Below are positions 23,822 to 32,826 of a DNA stretch of 34,224 nt, piece after piece (position 1 is the stretch's first letter; each line of letters starts with the position of its first letter). The stretch lies in NCBI GenBank assembly GCA_001701115.1, contig DAAJ01000032.1, positions 11,092 to 45,315 on the forward strand, written 5' to 3'. The notes beneath the pieces are model-generated. The model was not told the origin of the DNA. It saw only the letters and a program-made list of their open reading frames with translations, and searched no databases. Source of the stretch: Bacteroidales bacterium GP2. Lineage in GTDB: Bacteria; Bacteroidota; Bacteroidia; Bacteroidales; Muribaculaceae. Both the position numbers and the translations under genes were made by a program.

Positions 23822-24601
23822 ATGAATGGACTCACTTTAGGAATACTTCTGCCATTTGCAGGCACTACTCTGGGAGCTGCTTGTGTTTTCCTCATGAGGA
23901 AACGTATACCATCACTGCTACAAAAGACCCTAACAGGATTTGCGGCAGGAGTAATGGTTGCCGCATCTGTATGGTCACTGCTAATCCCATCCATAGAAAT
24001 GACGGGCAAAGAAGGAATCATGAGCATTGTTCCCGCAGCCGCTGGATTTTTGGCAGGAATATCGTTTCTGCTCTTACTTGATGTTATAATACCTCACCAG
24101 CACCTTGACAGTACCCAAAGTGAAGGTCCTAAATCACATCTGTCGAAAACAGCAAAACTTGTCTTTGCCATAACCCTACATAACCTCCCGGAGGGAATGG
24201 CAGTTGGAGTTGCACTTGCGGGTGCTATGGAAAACAATTCCTACATGCCAATGGCAGGCGCACTTGCCCTATCCATAGGCATTGCTATTCAGAATTTCCC
24301 TGAGGGTGCAATTGTATCAATGCCTCTGCGTGGCGCTGGTAATTCACGCAAAAAATCATTTCTGATGGGAACCTTAAGCGGAGTCGTTGAACCTATAGGC
24401 GCAATACTCACCATTATGCTTGCTTCTGTAGTGCTCCCAATTCTGCCCTATTTGCTTGCATTTGCTGCAGGGGCAATGATGTATGTGGTTGTCGAAGAGC
24501 TTATCCCCGAAACCCAGGAAGGAAAACACTCCAATATGGGCACAATCGGTTTTGCCATCGGTTTTCTTCTTATGATGACTCTTGACGTCCTCCTCGGCTG
24601 A
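23822..24601 (+). CDS. ZIP family divalent metal transporter
   Basis: ZIP proteins bring zinc, iron or manganese into the cytosol. The 259-residue protein has about eight hydrophobic helices. The two metal-site helices show H-N-L-P-E-G-M-A-V-G (about residues 120-129) and Q-N-F-P-E-G-A-I-V-S (about 158-167), the paired motif of the ZupT-like GufA branch. A single I-P-H-Q-H sequence in the loop before them may be a metal-sensing or entry site. Only a Gln replaces the His often found in the second motif, which fits GufA-type proteins. No promoter was seen in the 40 bp after the preceding terminator. Metal preference is not predictable. Confidence 0.9.
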   Translation: MNGLTLGILLPFAGTTLGAACVFLMRKRIPSLLQKTLTGFAAGVMVAASVWSLLIPSIEMTGKEGIMSIVPAAAGFLAGISFLLLLDVIIPHQHLDSTQSEGPKSHLSKTAKLVFAITLHNLPEGMAVGVALAGAMENNSYMPMAGALALSIGIAIQNFPEGAIVSMPLRGAGNSRKKSFLMGTLSGVVEPIGAILTIMLASVVLPILPYLLAFAAGAMMYVVVEELIPETQEGKHSNMGTIGFAIGFLLMMTLDVLLG

Positions 24602-24647
24602 TAAAACAATATGCTTAACAGAGTTTGGGACGTAAATATGCTTAATT

Positions 24648-25442
24648 TCAATTTTCTGCCTTGTATGTAACGAGGTATTTCCAATTTTCAGGTGGCACAG
24701 GAGCATCCGTAATTTTGGAGAAACTGCCTTTTCGACCATAAAAACTTTCCGTTTCATAAAAATGGCAGATACCAATACCTGTATCCAGCACTGATAACTG
24801 GCTTTTAGGCTTGCAGTAGAAATGTACGGAATCTCCAGACACTAAAACTCTCCACGGTTGTGAATTTGTTGAGGAAGGTGCCAACCTGAGCATCTCCAAA
24901 GCCTCATAGAAACGATTATCAGCAGGTACAGGATGATTGAAATCTCCATAAAAGAATAGAGAATCGAAAGGCTTGCGATTGTTGCTGCCAACAGTAAACC
25001 TTGTCAGTTTCTCCATCATAGATTTTTTTGCCGGTACACCTACCGGAGATATGATTTTCAGTTCCTCGCCCTCTTCCCATACCTGACCCTTCTCAAAATC
25101 CGATCCTTTGAAAGTCGCAGCAATCCAACAAGTACCCAACCCTAACTGCCATGCCTTAAGCACAACTTGCTCAAACTGGAATCCTGCTGTTAGGTATGAT
25201 GCTTCATCTGCCCCGAACCCAAGCATAAAGAAACTCTCCGAACCTTTAATCATGCCGTATGTAGTGGGCTTATAACCTGCCTTAAGGTCAAATTGTTTCA
25301 GTCTTATGTCCAATTTGCCGCCAAAAGGTGAAAAGGATTCCGAAATCGCTATCTCCAAATCCTTTATTTGAGCTAACGTAAGCCCATAGCCATCATAGTT
25401 TCTCACAGAGCGGCGCTCTTTCATTGCATCAATTATATTCAT
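24648..25442 (-). CDS. Nitroreductase-family protein (TM1586-like)
   Basis: Nitroreductase-fold proteins bind FMN and reduce nitro, quinone or similar substrates with NAD(P)H. The 264-residue protein has the opening motif R-R-S-V-R-N-Y (11-17), which holds the FMN phosphate. In the middle are G-L-G-T-C-W-I-A-A-T-F (about 106-116) and the second-half repeat L-R-L-A-P-S-S-T-N-S-Q-P-W-R-V (about 190-204). That duplicated layout in one chain is characteristic of the TM1586 branch (pseudo-dimer within a monomer). It converges on the ZIP transporter gene with a 46-bp gap and diverges from the threonine aldolase gene. The natural substrate is unknown. Confidence 0.86.
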   Translation of the reverse strand: MNIIDAMKERRSVRNYDGYGLTLAQIKDLEIAISESFSPFGGKLDIRLKQFDLKAGYKPTTYGMIKGSESFFMLGFGADEASYLTAGFQFEQVVLKAWQLGLGTCWIAATFKGSDFEKGQVWEEGEELKIISPVGVPAKKSMMEKLTRFTVGSNNRKPFDSLFFYGDFNHPVPADNRFYEALEMLRLAPSSTNSQPWRVLVSGDSVHFYCKPKSQLSVLDTGIGICHFYETESFYGRKGSFSKITDAPVPPENWKYLVTYKAEN

Positions 25443-25482
25443 AACCAGTTTTTCTGTTTAATGTACGTAATTCTAACCATTG

Positions 25483-25490
25483 CATAAGTA
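25483..25490 (-). promoter_or_regulatory. Weak -7-like box for the nitroreductase gene
   Basis: The minus strand reads TACTTATG, one base off TAnnTTTG, 40 bp before the ATG. No convincing -33 element is present. Confidence 0.25.
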
Positions 25491-25542
25491 CGATTGTTCA
25501 TGGAAACACCTACAACAATGCATATATCTATGAAAGAATATG

Positions 25543-25550
25543 TAACTTTG
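25543..25550 (+). promoter_or_regulatory. -7 box for threonine aldolase
   Basis: TAACTTTG is an exact -7 match, 36 bp before the ATG at 25587. It lies inside the longest open frame, which argues that the frame's earlier ATGs are not used. The -33 position is poor. Confidence 0.58.
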
Positions 25551-25586
25551 CATGATATACTTGAACCCAATAAAAAACAGCTAACT

Positions 25587-26612
25587 ATGGTTTATTTTGA
25601 CAGCGACTATATGGTTGGAGCCCATCCAAAAGTAATGGCAAGTCTCGTTGCCACAAACTCCTTGCATACAGTAGGCTACGGACGTGATGAGTTTACAGCA
25701 GAGGCAAAGCGAAGGATTCTGGAAGTTTGCGGCATTGAAAACGGTGATGTTTTTTTCATGGTTGGAGGGACACAGACAAATGCCGTTGTCATAGACCGGT
25801 TGCTGGATCATAATGATGGGGTTTTAGCAGCGGACACAGGGCATATCAATGTGCATGAAGCGGGAGCTATAGAGTCTAACGGGCATAAAGTGCTGACTTT
25901 ACGCGGTTGCGAAGGCAAATTGCTTGCTGTTGATGTAAGCAATTTCATTCGTGAGTTTTACCTTGACTCAACAAATGAGTACATGGTGCGTCCGGGCATG
26001 GTGTATGTTTCATATCCTACAGAACTTGGCACACTGTATAGCCGTGAGGAACTCGAAAACTTATACGCAGTATGCCGCAGATATGATATACCGTTGTTTG
26101 TTGACGGGGCGCGCCTCGCCTACGGGCTGGCATCTGAAAGCGGTGAACTCAGCATCAAAGACCTTGCGCAATTATGTGACGTATTTTATATAGGAGGGAC
26201 AAAATGTGGGGCTTTGTTCGGTGAAGCGGTCGTGACAAAACGACCGGAATTGTTCCCGAGATTCCGCTCTTTAATAAAATTGCATGGCGCTACACTTGCC
26301 AAAGGGAGACTGCTGGGAGTACAATTCTCTACATTGTTTTCAGACGGGCTTTACGAGGAGATAGGAAAACACGCTGTGCAACTTGCCATGAAACTGAAAA
26401 AAGGATTTGTTGAAAAAGGCTACAAGCTATTTATCGACTCCCCTACAAACCAGCAGTTTTTTGTTCTGCCTAATGAAACAATAGATTCGCTGCAGGAAGT
26501 TGCCTCGTTTGAGCTTTGGGGAGCAAAAGGCGAAAAAGAAACCCCGGTGCGATTTGTAACAGACTGGTCAACAACCGAGGAAGACATCAACGAAGTCCTC
26601 TCCCACATCTGA
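25587..26612 (+). CDS. ltaE: Low-specificity L-threonine aldolase
   Basis: This PLP enzyme splits L-threonine (and allo-threonine) to glycine and acetaldehyde. The 341-residue protein starts YFDSDYMVGAHPKVM, the expected N-terminus for the Bacteroidota branch. PLP-fold landmarks are Y-G-R-D-E-F (about 29-34), the G-G-T-Q-T-N loop near 55-60, V-D-G-A-R-L-A-Y-G (about 172-180) and the Schiff-base lysine Lys206 in I-G-G-T-K-C-G. The frame is open from 25494, but a -7 box at 25543-25550 lies inside the extra 31 codons, so I use ATG 25587. The gene is followed by metF. Glycine from this enzyme could feed one-carbon metabolism with MetF, an inference from neighbourhood. Confidence 0.88.
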   Translation: MVYFDSDYMVGAHPKVMASLVATNSLHTVGYGRDEFTAEAKRRILEVCGIENGDVFFMVGGTQTNAVVIDRLLDHNDGVLAADTGHINVHEAGAIESNGHKVLTLRGCEGKLLAVDVSNFIREFYLDSTNEYMVRPGMVYVSYPTELGTLYSREELENLYAVCRRYDIPLFVDGARLAYGLASESGELSIKDLAQLCDVFYIGGTKCGALFGEAVVTKRPELFPRFRSLIKLHGATLAKGRLLGVQFSTLFSDGLYEEIGKHAVQLAMKLKKGFVEKGYKLFIDSPTNQQFFVLPNETIDSLQEVASFELWGAKGEKETPVRFVTDWSTTEEDINEVLSHI

Positions 26613-26657
26613 CCTGATTCGGAAGTGTCAACCGGCTGATGTTTCGCATTTTTTTAT

Positions 26658-26665
26658 TACTTTTG
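26658..26665 (+). promoter_or_regulatory. -7 box for metF-holB-addB-like-hemW
   Basis: TACTTTTG is an exact -7 match, 20 bp before the metF ATG, giving a leader of about 14 bases. The -33 position has no TTTG. Confidence 0.5.
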
Positions 26666-26685
26666 CCTTGACTACTTAACACATT

Positions 26686-27642
26686 ATGACAATTCCTGAA
26701 ATTATAGGCAGCAAAGAGGGCAAGAGCTTCTCAATGGAGGTTCTTCCGCCCCTTAAAGGAAAAGGTATCAACCAGCTTTTCGGCAATATAGATTCAATCC
26801 GCGAATTTAACCCGTCATATATAAACATCACCACCCATAGGAGTGAGATGGTGTATAAAAGCACCCCGGACGGTCTTTACCAGCGTGTGAGCGAACGCTC
26901 ACGCCCCGGCACTGTCGCTGTTGCCGCAGCTATCCAGCAGAGATATGGCATTCCAGCAGTGCCTCATATCATTTGCAGCGGTTTTTCAAAGGTGGAAACC
27001 GAATATGCCCTTATTGACCTGAATTTTCTGGGAATAAACAATTTGTTGCTGCTTCGTGGAGACAAGGCAAAGCATGAGCCATCTTTCAAACCCAACGAAA
27101 ACGGACACGCTCATGCAAGCGAACTTGCCGCACAGGTAAACGCTTTCAATAAAGGACTGTTTCTTGACGGGACAGAAATGGAAATAGTCGCAGAATCTCC
27201 ATTCAGCTACGGCGTAGCCGGATATCCTGAGAAACATGACGAGGCTCCAAACTCTGAAATGGACATAATGTGGCTCAAGCATAAGGTTGATGCTGGAGCT
27301 GACTATATTGTCACACAGATGTTTTTTGACAATAGCAAATTTCATGAATTTGTAGAAAAATGCCGCGCCGCAGGCATAAACGTACCTATTATTCCGGGTA
27401 TAAAACCGATTGTTACCCGCGGACAGCTCACATTGCTACCTAAAGTTTTCCATGTCGACATTCCTGCCGAACTCGCTACTCAGATAATTGCATGCAAGAA
27501 TGATGATGAGGCAAAGGCTGTTGGAGTAGAATGGTGCACCATGCAGATGAAGGAACTCTATGCTTCAGGTGTGCCAAGCATCCACATCTATTCGCTGAAT
27601 GCGACAAAGAGCGTGCGTAAGATACTGGAAAACGTAATGTGA
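26686..27642 (+). CDS. metF: 5,10-Methylenetetrahydrofolate reductase
   Basis: MetF reduces methylene-THF to methyl-THF with FAD, supplying methyl groups for methionine synthesis. The 318-residue TIM barrel shows F-S-M-E-V-L-P-P-L-K-G-K-G (about 15-27), which stands for the family F-E-F-[FL]-P-P start, with the key Glu. Next come I-N-I-T-T-H-R (44-50), H-I-I-C-S-G near 97-102, L-L-L-R-G-D (about 121-126) with the FAD-contacting R-G-D, and T-Q-M-F-F-D near 209-214. P-G-I-K-P-I follows near 237. The length fits the Bacteroidota branch. holB begins 13 bp after its stop. Confidence 0.94.
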   Translation: MTIPEIIGSKEGKSFSMEVLPPLKGKGINQLFGNIDSIREFNPSYINITTHRSEMVYKSTPDGLYQRVSERSRPGTVAVAAAIQQRYGIPAVPHIICSGFSKVETEYALIDLNFLGINNLLLLRGDKAKHEPSFKPNENGHAHASELAAQVNAFNKGLFLDGTEMEIVAESPFSYGVAGYPEKHDEAPNSEMDIMWLKHKVDAGADYIVTQMFFDNSKFHEFVEKCRAAGINVPIIPGIKPIVTRGQLTLLPKVFHVDIPAELATQIIACKNDDEAKAVGVEWCTMQMKELYASGVPSIHIYSLNATKSVRKILENVM

Positions 27643-27655
27643 TTGAGGAGTTATC

Positions 27656-28789
27656 ATGCGATTCAGTGATATACCTGTACATGACACTATAAAAAACCGG
27701 TTGCGACTACTCGCTGATTCCGGGAAAATACCACATGCGCTACTGATTGAAGGACCGACCGGAGTTGGAAAAATGGCATTAGCACGTGCATTCACACAAT
27801 ATATTCATTGTACAGGGAGACATCCGGGAGATACGGACAGTTGCGGGGAATGCCCTTCATGCCGGCAGCACGACAATATGGGGCATATTGACACCCACTA
27901 TGTTTTTCCCGTAGTCAAACTTGACAAAATGAAATCGCCTCCAGTTAGCGACGATTTCCTTCCACAATGGAAAGATTATATAAAGGACAGGGTATTTATG
28001 GATTTCGGTATCTGGACTGAGATGCTCGAAAAGAAAAATGCCCAGCCTATAATCTATTCAAGCGAGAGCGGAGCGTTGCTCCACAAACTATCTTTTGCGA
28101 CACATGGTTCGGAGTACAAGATAGTTATATGGTGGTTGCCGGAGAAAATGAATGAGGATGCCGCAAACAAATTGCTGAAAATGATAGAGGAACCTTGGGA
28201 GGATACCCTTTTTATCATGGTTAGCGACAATCCAGCGGAAATCCTTCCTACCATATATTCACGCGTGCAGAGAATCAGTGTTGGCAGGTTATCGGATGAC
28301 ACTATTGCACGGTTGCTTGAATCAGAAGCCGGGGTATCGCCGGAATCATCCCTTGCAATAGCCCATAATGCTGACGGGTCAATGAGCACTGCACTACGCA
28401 ATCTGGGCAATCTTAGCGATGAAAGTGAATTTTTTAATATGTTCATTGCTTTGATGCGTTTCGCATACCAGAGAAAAATTGCAGAACTCAAAACATGGAG
28501 CGAGAATTTAGTTGCGCTTGGACGTGAGAAAGAGATAAAATTCTACAACTACTCCATAAGGTTGATAAGGGAAAATTTCATTTTTAATTTCAGGTTGCCG
28601 CAACTCAACTACCTGAGTGCTGCTGAAGCCCAATTCAGCGTAAACTTTGCCAGATTCATTAATGAGCGTAATGTTGAGAAAATCATTGAGGTATTCGATA
28701 AAGCACGCATAGACATTGCCGGCAATGGCAACGGCAGGATTATCAACTTCGATGTGGCAATAAAAATCATTCTGCTACTGAAACAATAG
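27656..28789 (+). CDS. holB: DNA polymerase III delta-prime subunit
   Basis: Delta-prime is the stator of the clamp loader that places the beta clamp on DNA. The 377-residue AAA+ protein has Walker A G-P-T-G-V-G-K (33-39) and a zinc module with the spacing CX10CX2CX2C (ending D-S-C-G-E-C-P-S-C). It also has the conserved N-E-D-A-A-N-K-L-L-K-M-I-E-E-P sensor-side helix. Walker B is degenerate (I-V-I-W-W-L-P-E-K), so ATP hydrolysis here is doubtful, as is usual for delta-prime. The S-R-V-Q segment carries the arginine finger. An insertion of about 60 residues (KLDKMKSPPVSDDFLPQWK and following) is typical of Bacteroidota. It is embedded between metF and the AddB-like gene with a two-base gap after it. 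Confidence 0.92.
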   Translation: MRFSDIPVHDTIKNRLRLLADSGKIPHALLIEGPTGVGKMALARAFTQYIHCTGRHPGDTDSCGECPSCRQHDNMGHIDTHYVFPVVKLDKMKSPPVSDDFLPQWKDYIKDRVFMDFGIWTEMLEKKNAQPIIYSSESGALLHKLSFATHGSEYKIVIWWLPEKMNEDAANKLLKMIEEPWEDTLFIMVSDNPAEILPTIYSRVQRISVGRLSDDTIARLLESEAGVSPESSLAIAHNADGSMSTALRNLGNLSDESEFFNMFIALMRFAYQRKIAELKTWSENLVALGREKEIKFYNYSIRLIRENFIFNFRLPQLNYLSAAEAQFSVNFARFINERNVEKIIEVFDKARIDIAGNGNGRIINFDVAIKIILLLKQ

Positions 28790-28791
28790 TT

Positions 28792-31710
28792 ATGACAGAA
28801 CATACTCCTTTCCTTAAACAGGTTGCGCAAATTTTCGCTGAAAACGAGAAAGCCAACCTTAGAAATATATGTTTCATCTTTCCTAATAAACGCTCCGCCA
28901 CCTTTTTCAAAAACTATATCGGTCAGCTTGTAAATGAGCGGATTGTAAACGCAAAGACAATCAGCGCATTTATCGCGGATTTTTCAAAAAGGGCAACTGC
29001 CGGCAGACTTGAGCAACTGTTCATACTTTTTGATGAGTACCGCAAACTTGCCGGGGATATCTCTGAATTCGATAAATTCATTTTCTGGGGTGATATGCTG
29101 ATCAGCGATTTCAACGATGTTGACCGCTACCTTGTAAATCCTGATGCATTATTTGTAAATGTTCAACGGTTCAAGGAAATCAGCAGTACATACCTTACAG
29201 ATGAGCAGATAGAAATCATCCGCAGGTACTGGGGAGAAGAACCAGGGAGTACGGATACAGAACGATTCTGGAACCATATTGCCACCAATCCGGCAGATGG
29301 CAAACCTAAAGAAAAATTCCTGAAGCTATGGGAAGTGCTCGGACCTCTATATCATGCGTTTCATGAGCGTCTGGAGGCAGAAGGAAATATTTCAGCTGGC
29401 ATGCAGTACCGCAAAGTAGCTTCTGCCATCAAAGAAGCGGTAGTGGAAAACAGTTTGCCATTCAAAAAATATGTTTTTATTGGGTTTAATGTCCTTACTC
29501 CGGTAGAGTTGAAGATATTTTCAGTTCTACGCGACTTCAAATGCGCCGACTTTTACTGGGACTACAATTCTCCGGCATTTACTGATGGCTTCAACCGTGC
29601 GGGTCGCTTCATTGAAAAAAACATAAAAGAATTTCCGTCGGAATACGAGCTTCCGGAAGGAAAGAACACCACATTGCCTACTATTGAAATAATAGGAGTC
29701 CCCTCATCTATGGCTCAGGTAAAATTAACAGGCGATATTCTAAGGGAATGGGCTGAAACCGGAGTGATTTCCAATCCTGAGAATGCTGTTGACACAGCTG
29801 TGGTGCTTCCGGATGAATCATTGTTTGTTGGATTGCGCCGCTCAATTCCTTACGATGTGATTGACAATATCAATGTGACTATGGGACTTCCATTAAAGCT
29901 GACTCCTATAGCTGCAATGATGAAAATTATTGTAAGTTTGCAGATGCGTCTGCGAATAACAAATGACATCCCAACATTTTTCTATGAGGATATAATTGCT
30001 GTTACAGGCAACCGCTTTATCAGAGAACTTGCCCCACAAGAGGCTGATGCGTTGGAAAGCAAAATTGTCACCAACAGGCTTTTCCGCATGAGCCAGAATC
30101 AGATTGAAGAGGTAGCCCCAACTCTTGCACCGATTTTCACCCCGCTTGCCAATAGCCTTGACGACCAGATTATTTACGATTATATTACCGATATCATAAG
30201 CCTTGTACGCGAAAAATGCGGCAAAACCGAACTTAAATTTCTGGACGCATATCTCAATGCAGTAGAAACAGTGCGCGAACATTGCGTGAGGTTTGACACA
30301 CAAATAAAGCCTGCTACTTTTTTCCGGATGGTTGAGCGTACAGTTTCCGGGGAGAAGATAAACCTTGTAGGCGAGCCTCTGAAAGGATTGCAGATGATGG
30401 GTGTATTGGAAACACGTGCCCTTGACTTTGACAACATCATAATTCTGTCAATGAATGAGCGAATCTTCCCACGCAAGCATTATTCCGGCTCATTCATTCC
30501 TGATGCACTGAGAAAAGGCTATGGAATGGCAACCACTGATTTTCAAGAAAGCATATTCGCTTATTACTTCTACAGGCTCATTTCCCGTGCGAAAAATGTC
30601 AAATTGATTTATGACGCAAGAAGTGTCGGCACGAAAACCGGAGAAATGTCACGTTATCTTACCCAGCTTATTTACCTTTTTGGTGATTCCGGTAGTGTGA
30701 CCCGCTCGCTCAGAGTTTTCAATCCCCTTAAATTTGATTCTGATTCCCTTACTATTGAGAAAACGCCTGACATATTAAAAAAACTTGAGCTTTTTAAGAG
30801 CGATAGCAAAGATAAAAGATTTATCTCTGCAAGCGCGTTGAGCACATATATTGCATGCCCGCTTAAATTCTTCCTACAGAATGTTGAAGGATATAATGAT
30901 GACAAGGATATGCAAACTTTCATGGATGCAGGTACTTATGGAACTATAGTCCATGATGTCCTTCAGGAGATATATACCAGTGCAGCATCAAAAAACAGTG
31001 CAAATACAATATCGAAAGTAGATATCGAGAGCTTGCTCGCCAATACTAATCCGACTATAGACCGGCTAATTGTGCGCCACACAAATAAGCAGCACAACAA
31101 ACTTGATGACTCAAGACTTGATACGCCATTAGAAGGCGAAACTCTTATTATGGGACGAGTAATGAAGGAATCAGTAAGAGCAGTGCTGGAAGCTGACATG
31201 GAATTTGCACCTCTGATTCTTGTGGAAGCGGAAAGAAGCCTGCCAATTGATTTAAAAATCACTGATGACCTGACGGTTAATTTCAAACTGAAGATAGACA
31301 GGATTGATATATCAAACGGTCGAATGCGCATTATAGACTATAAGACCGGTTCAGATGAAAATGTATTGACTGACTGGGACCAATATTTCGACCATATAAA
31401 TAATAAGCACACTAAAAAGGCAATAGGTCAGGTTATGCTATATTCGTATACCTACAATATCAGCCAGAAGCAGGATGTGCCTATTGCCTTGTACATTTAT
31501 AATCTCCGTAAGATTTTTTCAAGTGGACCGCAGCAAGTAAAAATAAAGAGCGCAAATGTGGATGACCACAGGGAATACCTTGATGAATTCGTCACAAGGC
31601 TCAACAGTGTTGTTTCCGAAATATTCAATCCTGAAATCCCCTTCTTCCAAGCACCGGATAAAGATTCTTGCAAATTCTGTGATTTCAAAACCATGTGCCG
31701 CAGGGACTAA
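28792..31710 (+). CDS. AddB-like PD-(D/E)XK nuclease with Fe-S cysteines
   Basis: The protein resembles AddB, the nuclease subunit of the AddAB machine that resects double-strand breaks for recombination. The C-terminal RecB-type nuclease domain shows His721 (G-T-I-V-H-D), Asp836 (K-I-D-R-I-D) and Asp849-Tyr850-Lys851 (I-I-D-Y-K-T-G). The four cysteines expected to hold an iron-sulfur cluster are Cys689 (A-C-P-L-K-F-F) and Cys960, Cys963, Cys969 (C-K-F-C...C). The N-terminal helicase-like half begins I-C-F-I-F-P-N-K-R-S-A and lacks a clear Walker A. At 972 residues it is normal for the Bacteroidota form. No AddA/UvrD-type helicase gene lies beside it in this window. Confidence 0.88.
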   Translation: MTEHTPFLKQVAQIFAENEKANLRNICFIFPNKRSATFFKNYIGQLVNERIVNAKTISAFIADFSKRATAGRLEQLFILFDEYRKLAGDISEFDKFIFWGDMLISDFNDVDRYLVNPDALFVNVQRFKEISSTYLTDEQIEIIRRYWGEEPGSTDTERFWNHIATNPADGKPKEKFLKLWEVLGPLYHAFHERLEAEGNISAGMQYRKVASAIKEAVVENSLPFKKYVFIGFNVLTPVELKIFSVLRDFKCADFYWDYNSPAFTDGFNRAGRFIEKNIKEFPSEYELPEGKNTTLPTIEIIGVPSSMAQVKLTGDILREWAETGVISNPENAVDTAVVLPDESLFVGLRRSIPYDVIDNINVTMGLPLKLTPIAAMMKIIVSLQMRLRITNDIPTFFYEDIIAVTGNRFIRELAPQEADALESKIVTNRLFRMSQNQIEEVAPTLAPIFTPLANSLDDQIIYDYITDIISLVREKCGKTELKFLDAYLNAVETVREHCVRFDTQIKPATFFRMVERTVSGEKINLVGEPLKGLQMMGVLETRALDFDNIIILSMNERIFPRKHYSGSFIPDALRKGYGMATTDFQESIFAYYFYRLISRAKNVKLIYDARSVGTKTGEMSRYLTQLIYLFGDSGSVTRSLRVFNPLKFDSDSLTIEKTPDILKKLELFKSDSKDKRFISASALSTYIACPLKFFLQNVEGYNDDKDMQTFMDAGTYGTIVHDVLQEIYTSAASKNSANTISKVDIESLLANTNPTIDRLIVRHTNKQHNKLDDSRLDTPLEGETLIMGRVMKESVRAVLEADMEFAPLILVEAERSLPIDLKITDDLTVNFKLKIDRIDISNGRMRIIDYKTGSDENVLTDWDQYFDHINNKHTKKAIGQVMLYSYTYNISQKQDVPIALYIYNLRKIFSSGPQQVKIKSANVDDHREYLDEFVTRLNSVVSEIFNPEIPFFQAPDKDSCKFCDFKTMCRRD

Positions 31711-31715
31711 CTGAA

Positions 31716-32819
31716 ATGGCTGGAATATACGTTCATATACCTTTCTGCCATTCAAAGTGTGCGTACTGCGACTTCTACTCCATGCCGCTGCGCAATGAAG
31801 CTGATTTTGTGGAGGCACTTATGAATGAGTATGCCTCAAGAAAAAAGGAACTTGCTCAAGAAATTTCAACAATATACTTGGGTGGAGGCACGCCAAGTTG
31901 CCTTTCCAGAAGCCAGTTAACACGCATATTTAATTTACTGCCTGTTGACAAGGCAGAAGAAATTACCATTGAGATTAATCCGGAAGACGCAACCGATGAT
32001 TTTGTAAAATGGTTACATCATGACACTCTGGTAAATCGGGTAAGCATGGGAGTGCAATCACTAAATGACACCGAGCTGAAAACCATCGGACGGAGACATT
32101 CTGCCATAGAAGCTATTAATGCAGCAAAAAGACTCCTTGAATCCGGATTCAATTTAAGCCTTGACCTTATTTACGGACTTCCCGGGCAAAACACAACCAG
32201 TTGGGAGAAATCATTGGACGGAGTACTGGCACTTAATCCCCACCACCTATCCTGCTACTTGCTTTCTTACGAACCTGGCACCAGGCTCACAGCAATGAAA
32301 CAAACAGGTAAAATCACAGAAATAAGTGATACCGAAGCACTGGAAATGTACGAGTTGCTGTGTGACAAGGCTTACTCTTCAGGATATCAGCATTATGAAA
32401 TATCTAATTTCTCGAAACTGGGATTCCATTCACGCCACAATTCATCTTACTGGAACCTGACCCCTTATCTCGGATTAGGTCCGGGAGCACATAGTTTTGA
32501 CGGGAAAATCAGACGGTATAATCCGGGAAATCTGAAACAATATATTGAAAACAAGGGCATCGGCATCACCGTTGCTGAAGATGAAAATGATTCCGAGCGA
32601 TTCAATGACTTTGTTATCACATCGCTTAGAACGGAAAAAGGAATGAGCCTTGAACTTTGCTCAGCAATGTTTGGCAGCCTACGCCGCAATAAGGTAGAGA
32701 GAATATCTGAAAGATTTATAAAAGAGGGAATAATGTGGCATAATAGCAATTATTTGGGCATTAATACCCATTACTGGTTGACATCCGATGCAATAATGTT
32801 GGAATTTATTGAAATATAA
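31716..32819 (+). CDS. hemW: HemW-like radical SAM protein
   Basis: HemW-type proteins are radical SAM enzymes related to oxygen-independent coproporphyrinogen oxidase; HemW itself acts in heme insertion. The 367-residue protein has the radical SAM cysteines Cys11, Cys15, Cys18 in the C-H-S-K-C-A-Y-C spacing, then D-F-Y-S. It also has I-Y-L-G-G-G-T-P-S (about 54-62), S-M-G-V-Q-S-L-N (about 110-117), G-R-R-H-S near 125, and the late H-Y-E-I-S-N-F and G-L-G-P-G-A-H-S-F blocks, both family markers. The frame opens at 31695 inside the previous gene, but ATG 31716, five bases after its stop, gives the correct radical SAM N-terminus. True coproporphyrinogen dehydrogenase activity is less likely because HemN's extra N-terminal cysteine/loop is missing. 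Confidence 0.92.
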   Translation: MAGIYVHIPFCHSKCAYCDFYSMPLRNEADFVEALMNEYASRKKELAQEISTIYLGGGTPSCLSRSQLTRIFNLLPVDKAEEITIEINPEDATDDFVKWLHHDTLVNRVSMGVQSLNDTELKTIGRRHSAIEAINAAKRLLESGFNLSLDLIYGLPGQNTTSWEKSLDGVLALNPHHLSCYLLSYEPGTRLTAMKQTGKITEISDTEALEMYELLCDKAYSSGYQHYEISNFSKLGFHSRHNSSYWNLTPYLGLGPGAHSFDGKIRRYNPGNLKQYIENKGIGITVAEDENDSERFNDFVITSLRTEKGMSLELCSAMFGSLRRNKVERISERFIKEGIMWHNSNYLGINTHYWLTSDAIMLEFIEI

Positions 32820-32826
32820 ACATTTA

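Noticed and set aside
26613..26657. Terminator between ltaE and metF
   Set aside because: There is a T-rich stretch (26649-26656), but I could not find a convincing paired stem before it.
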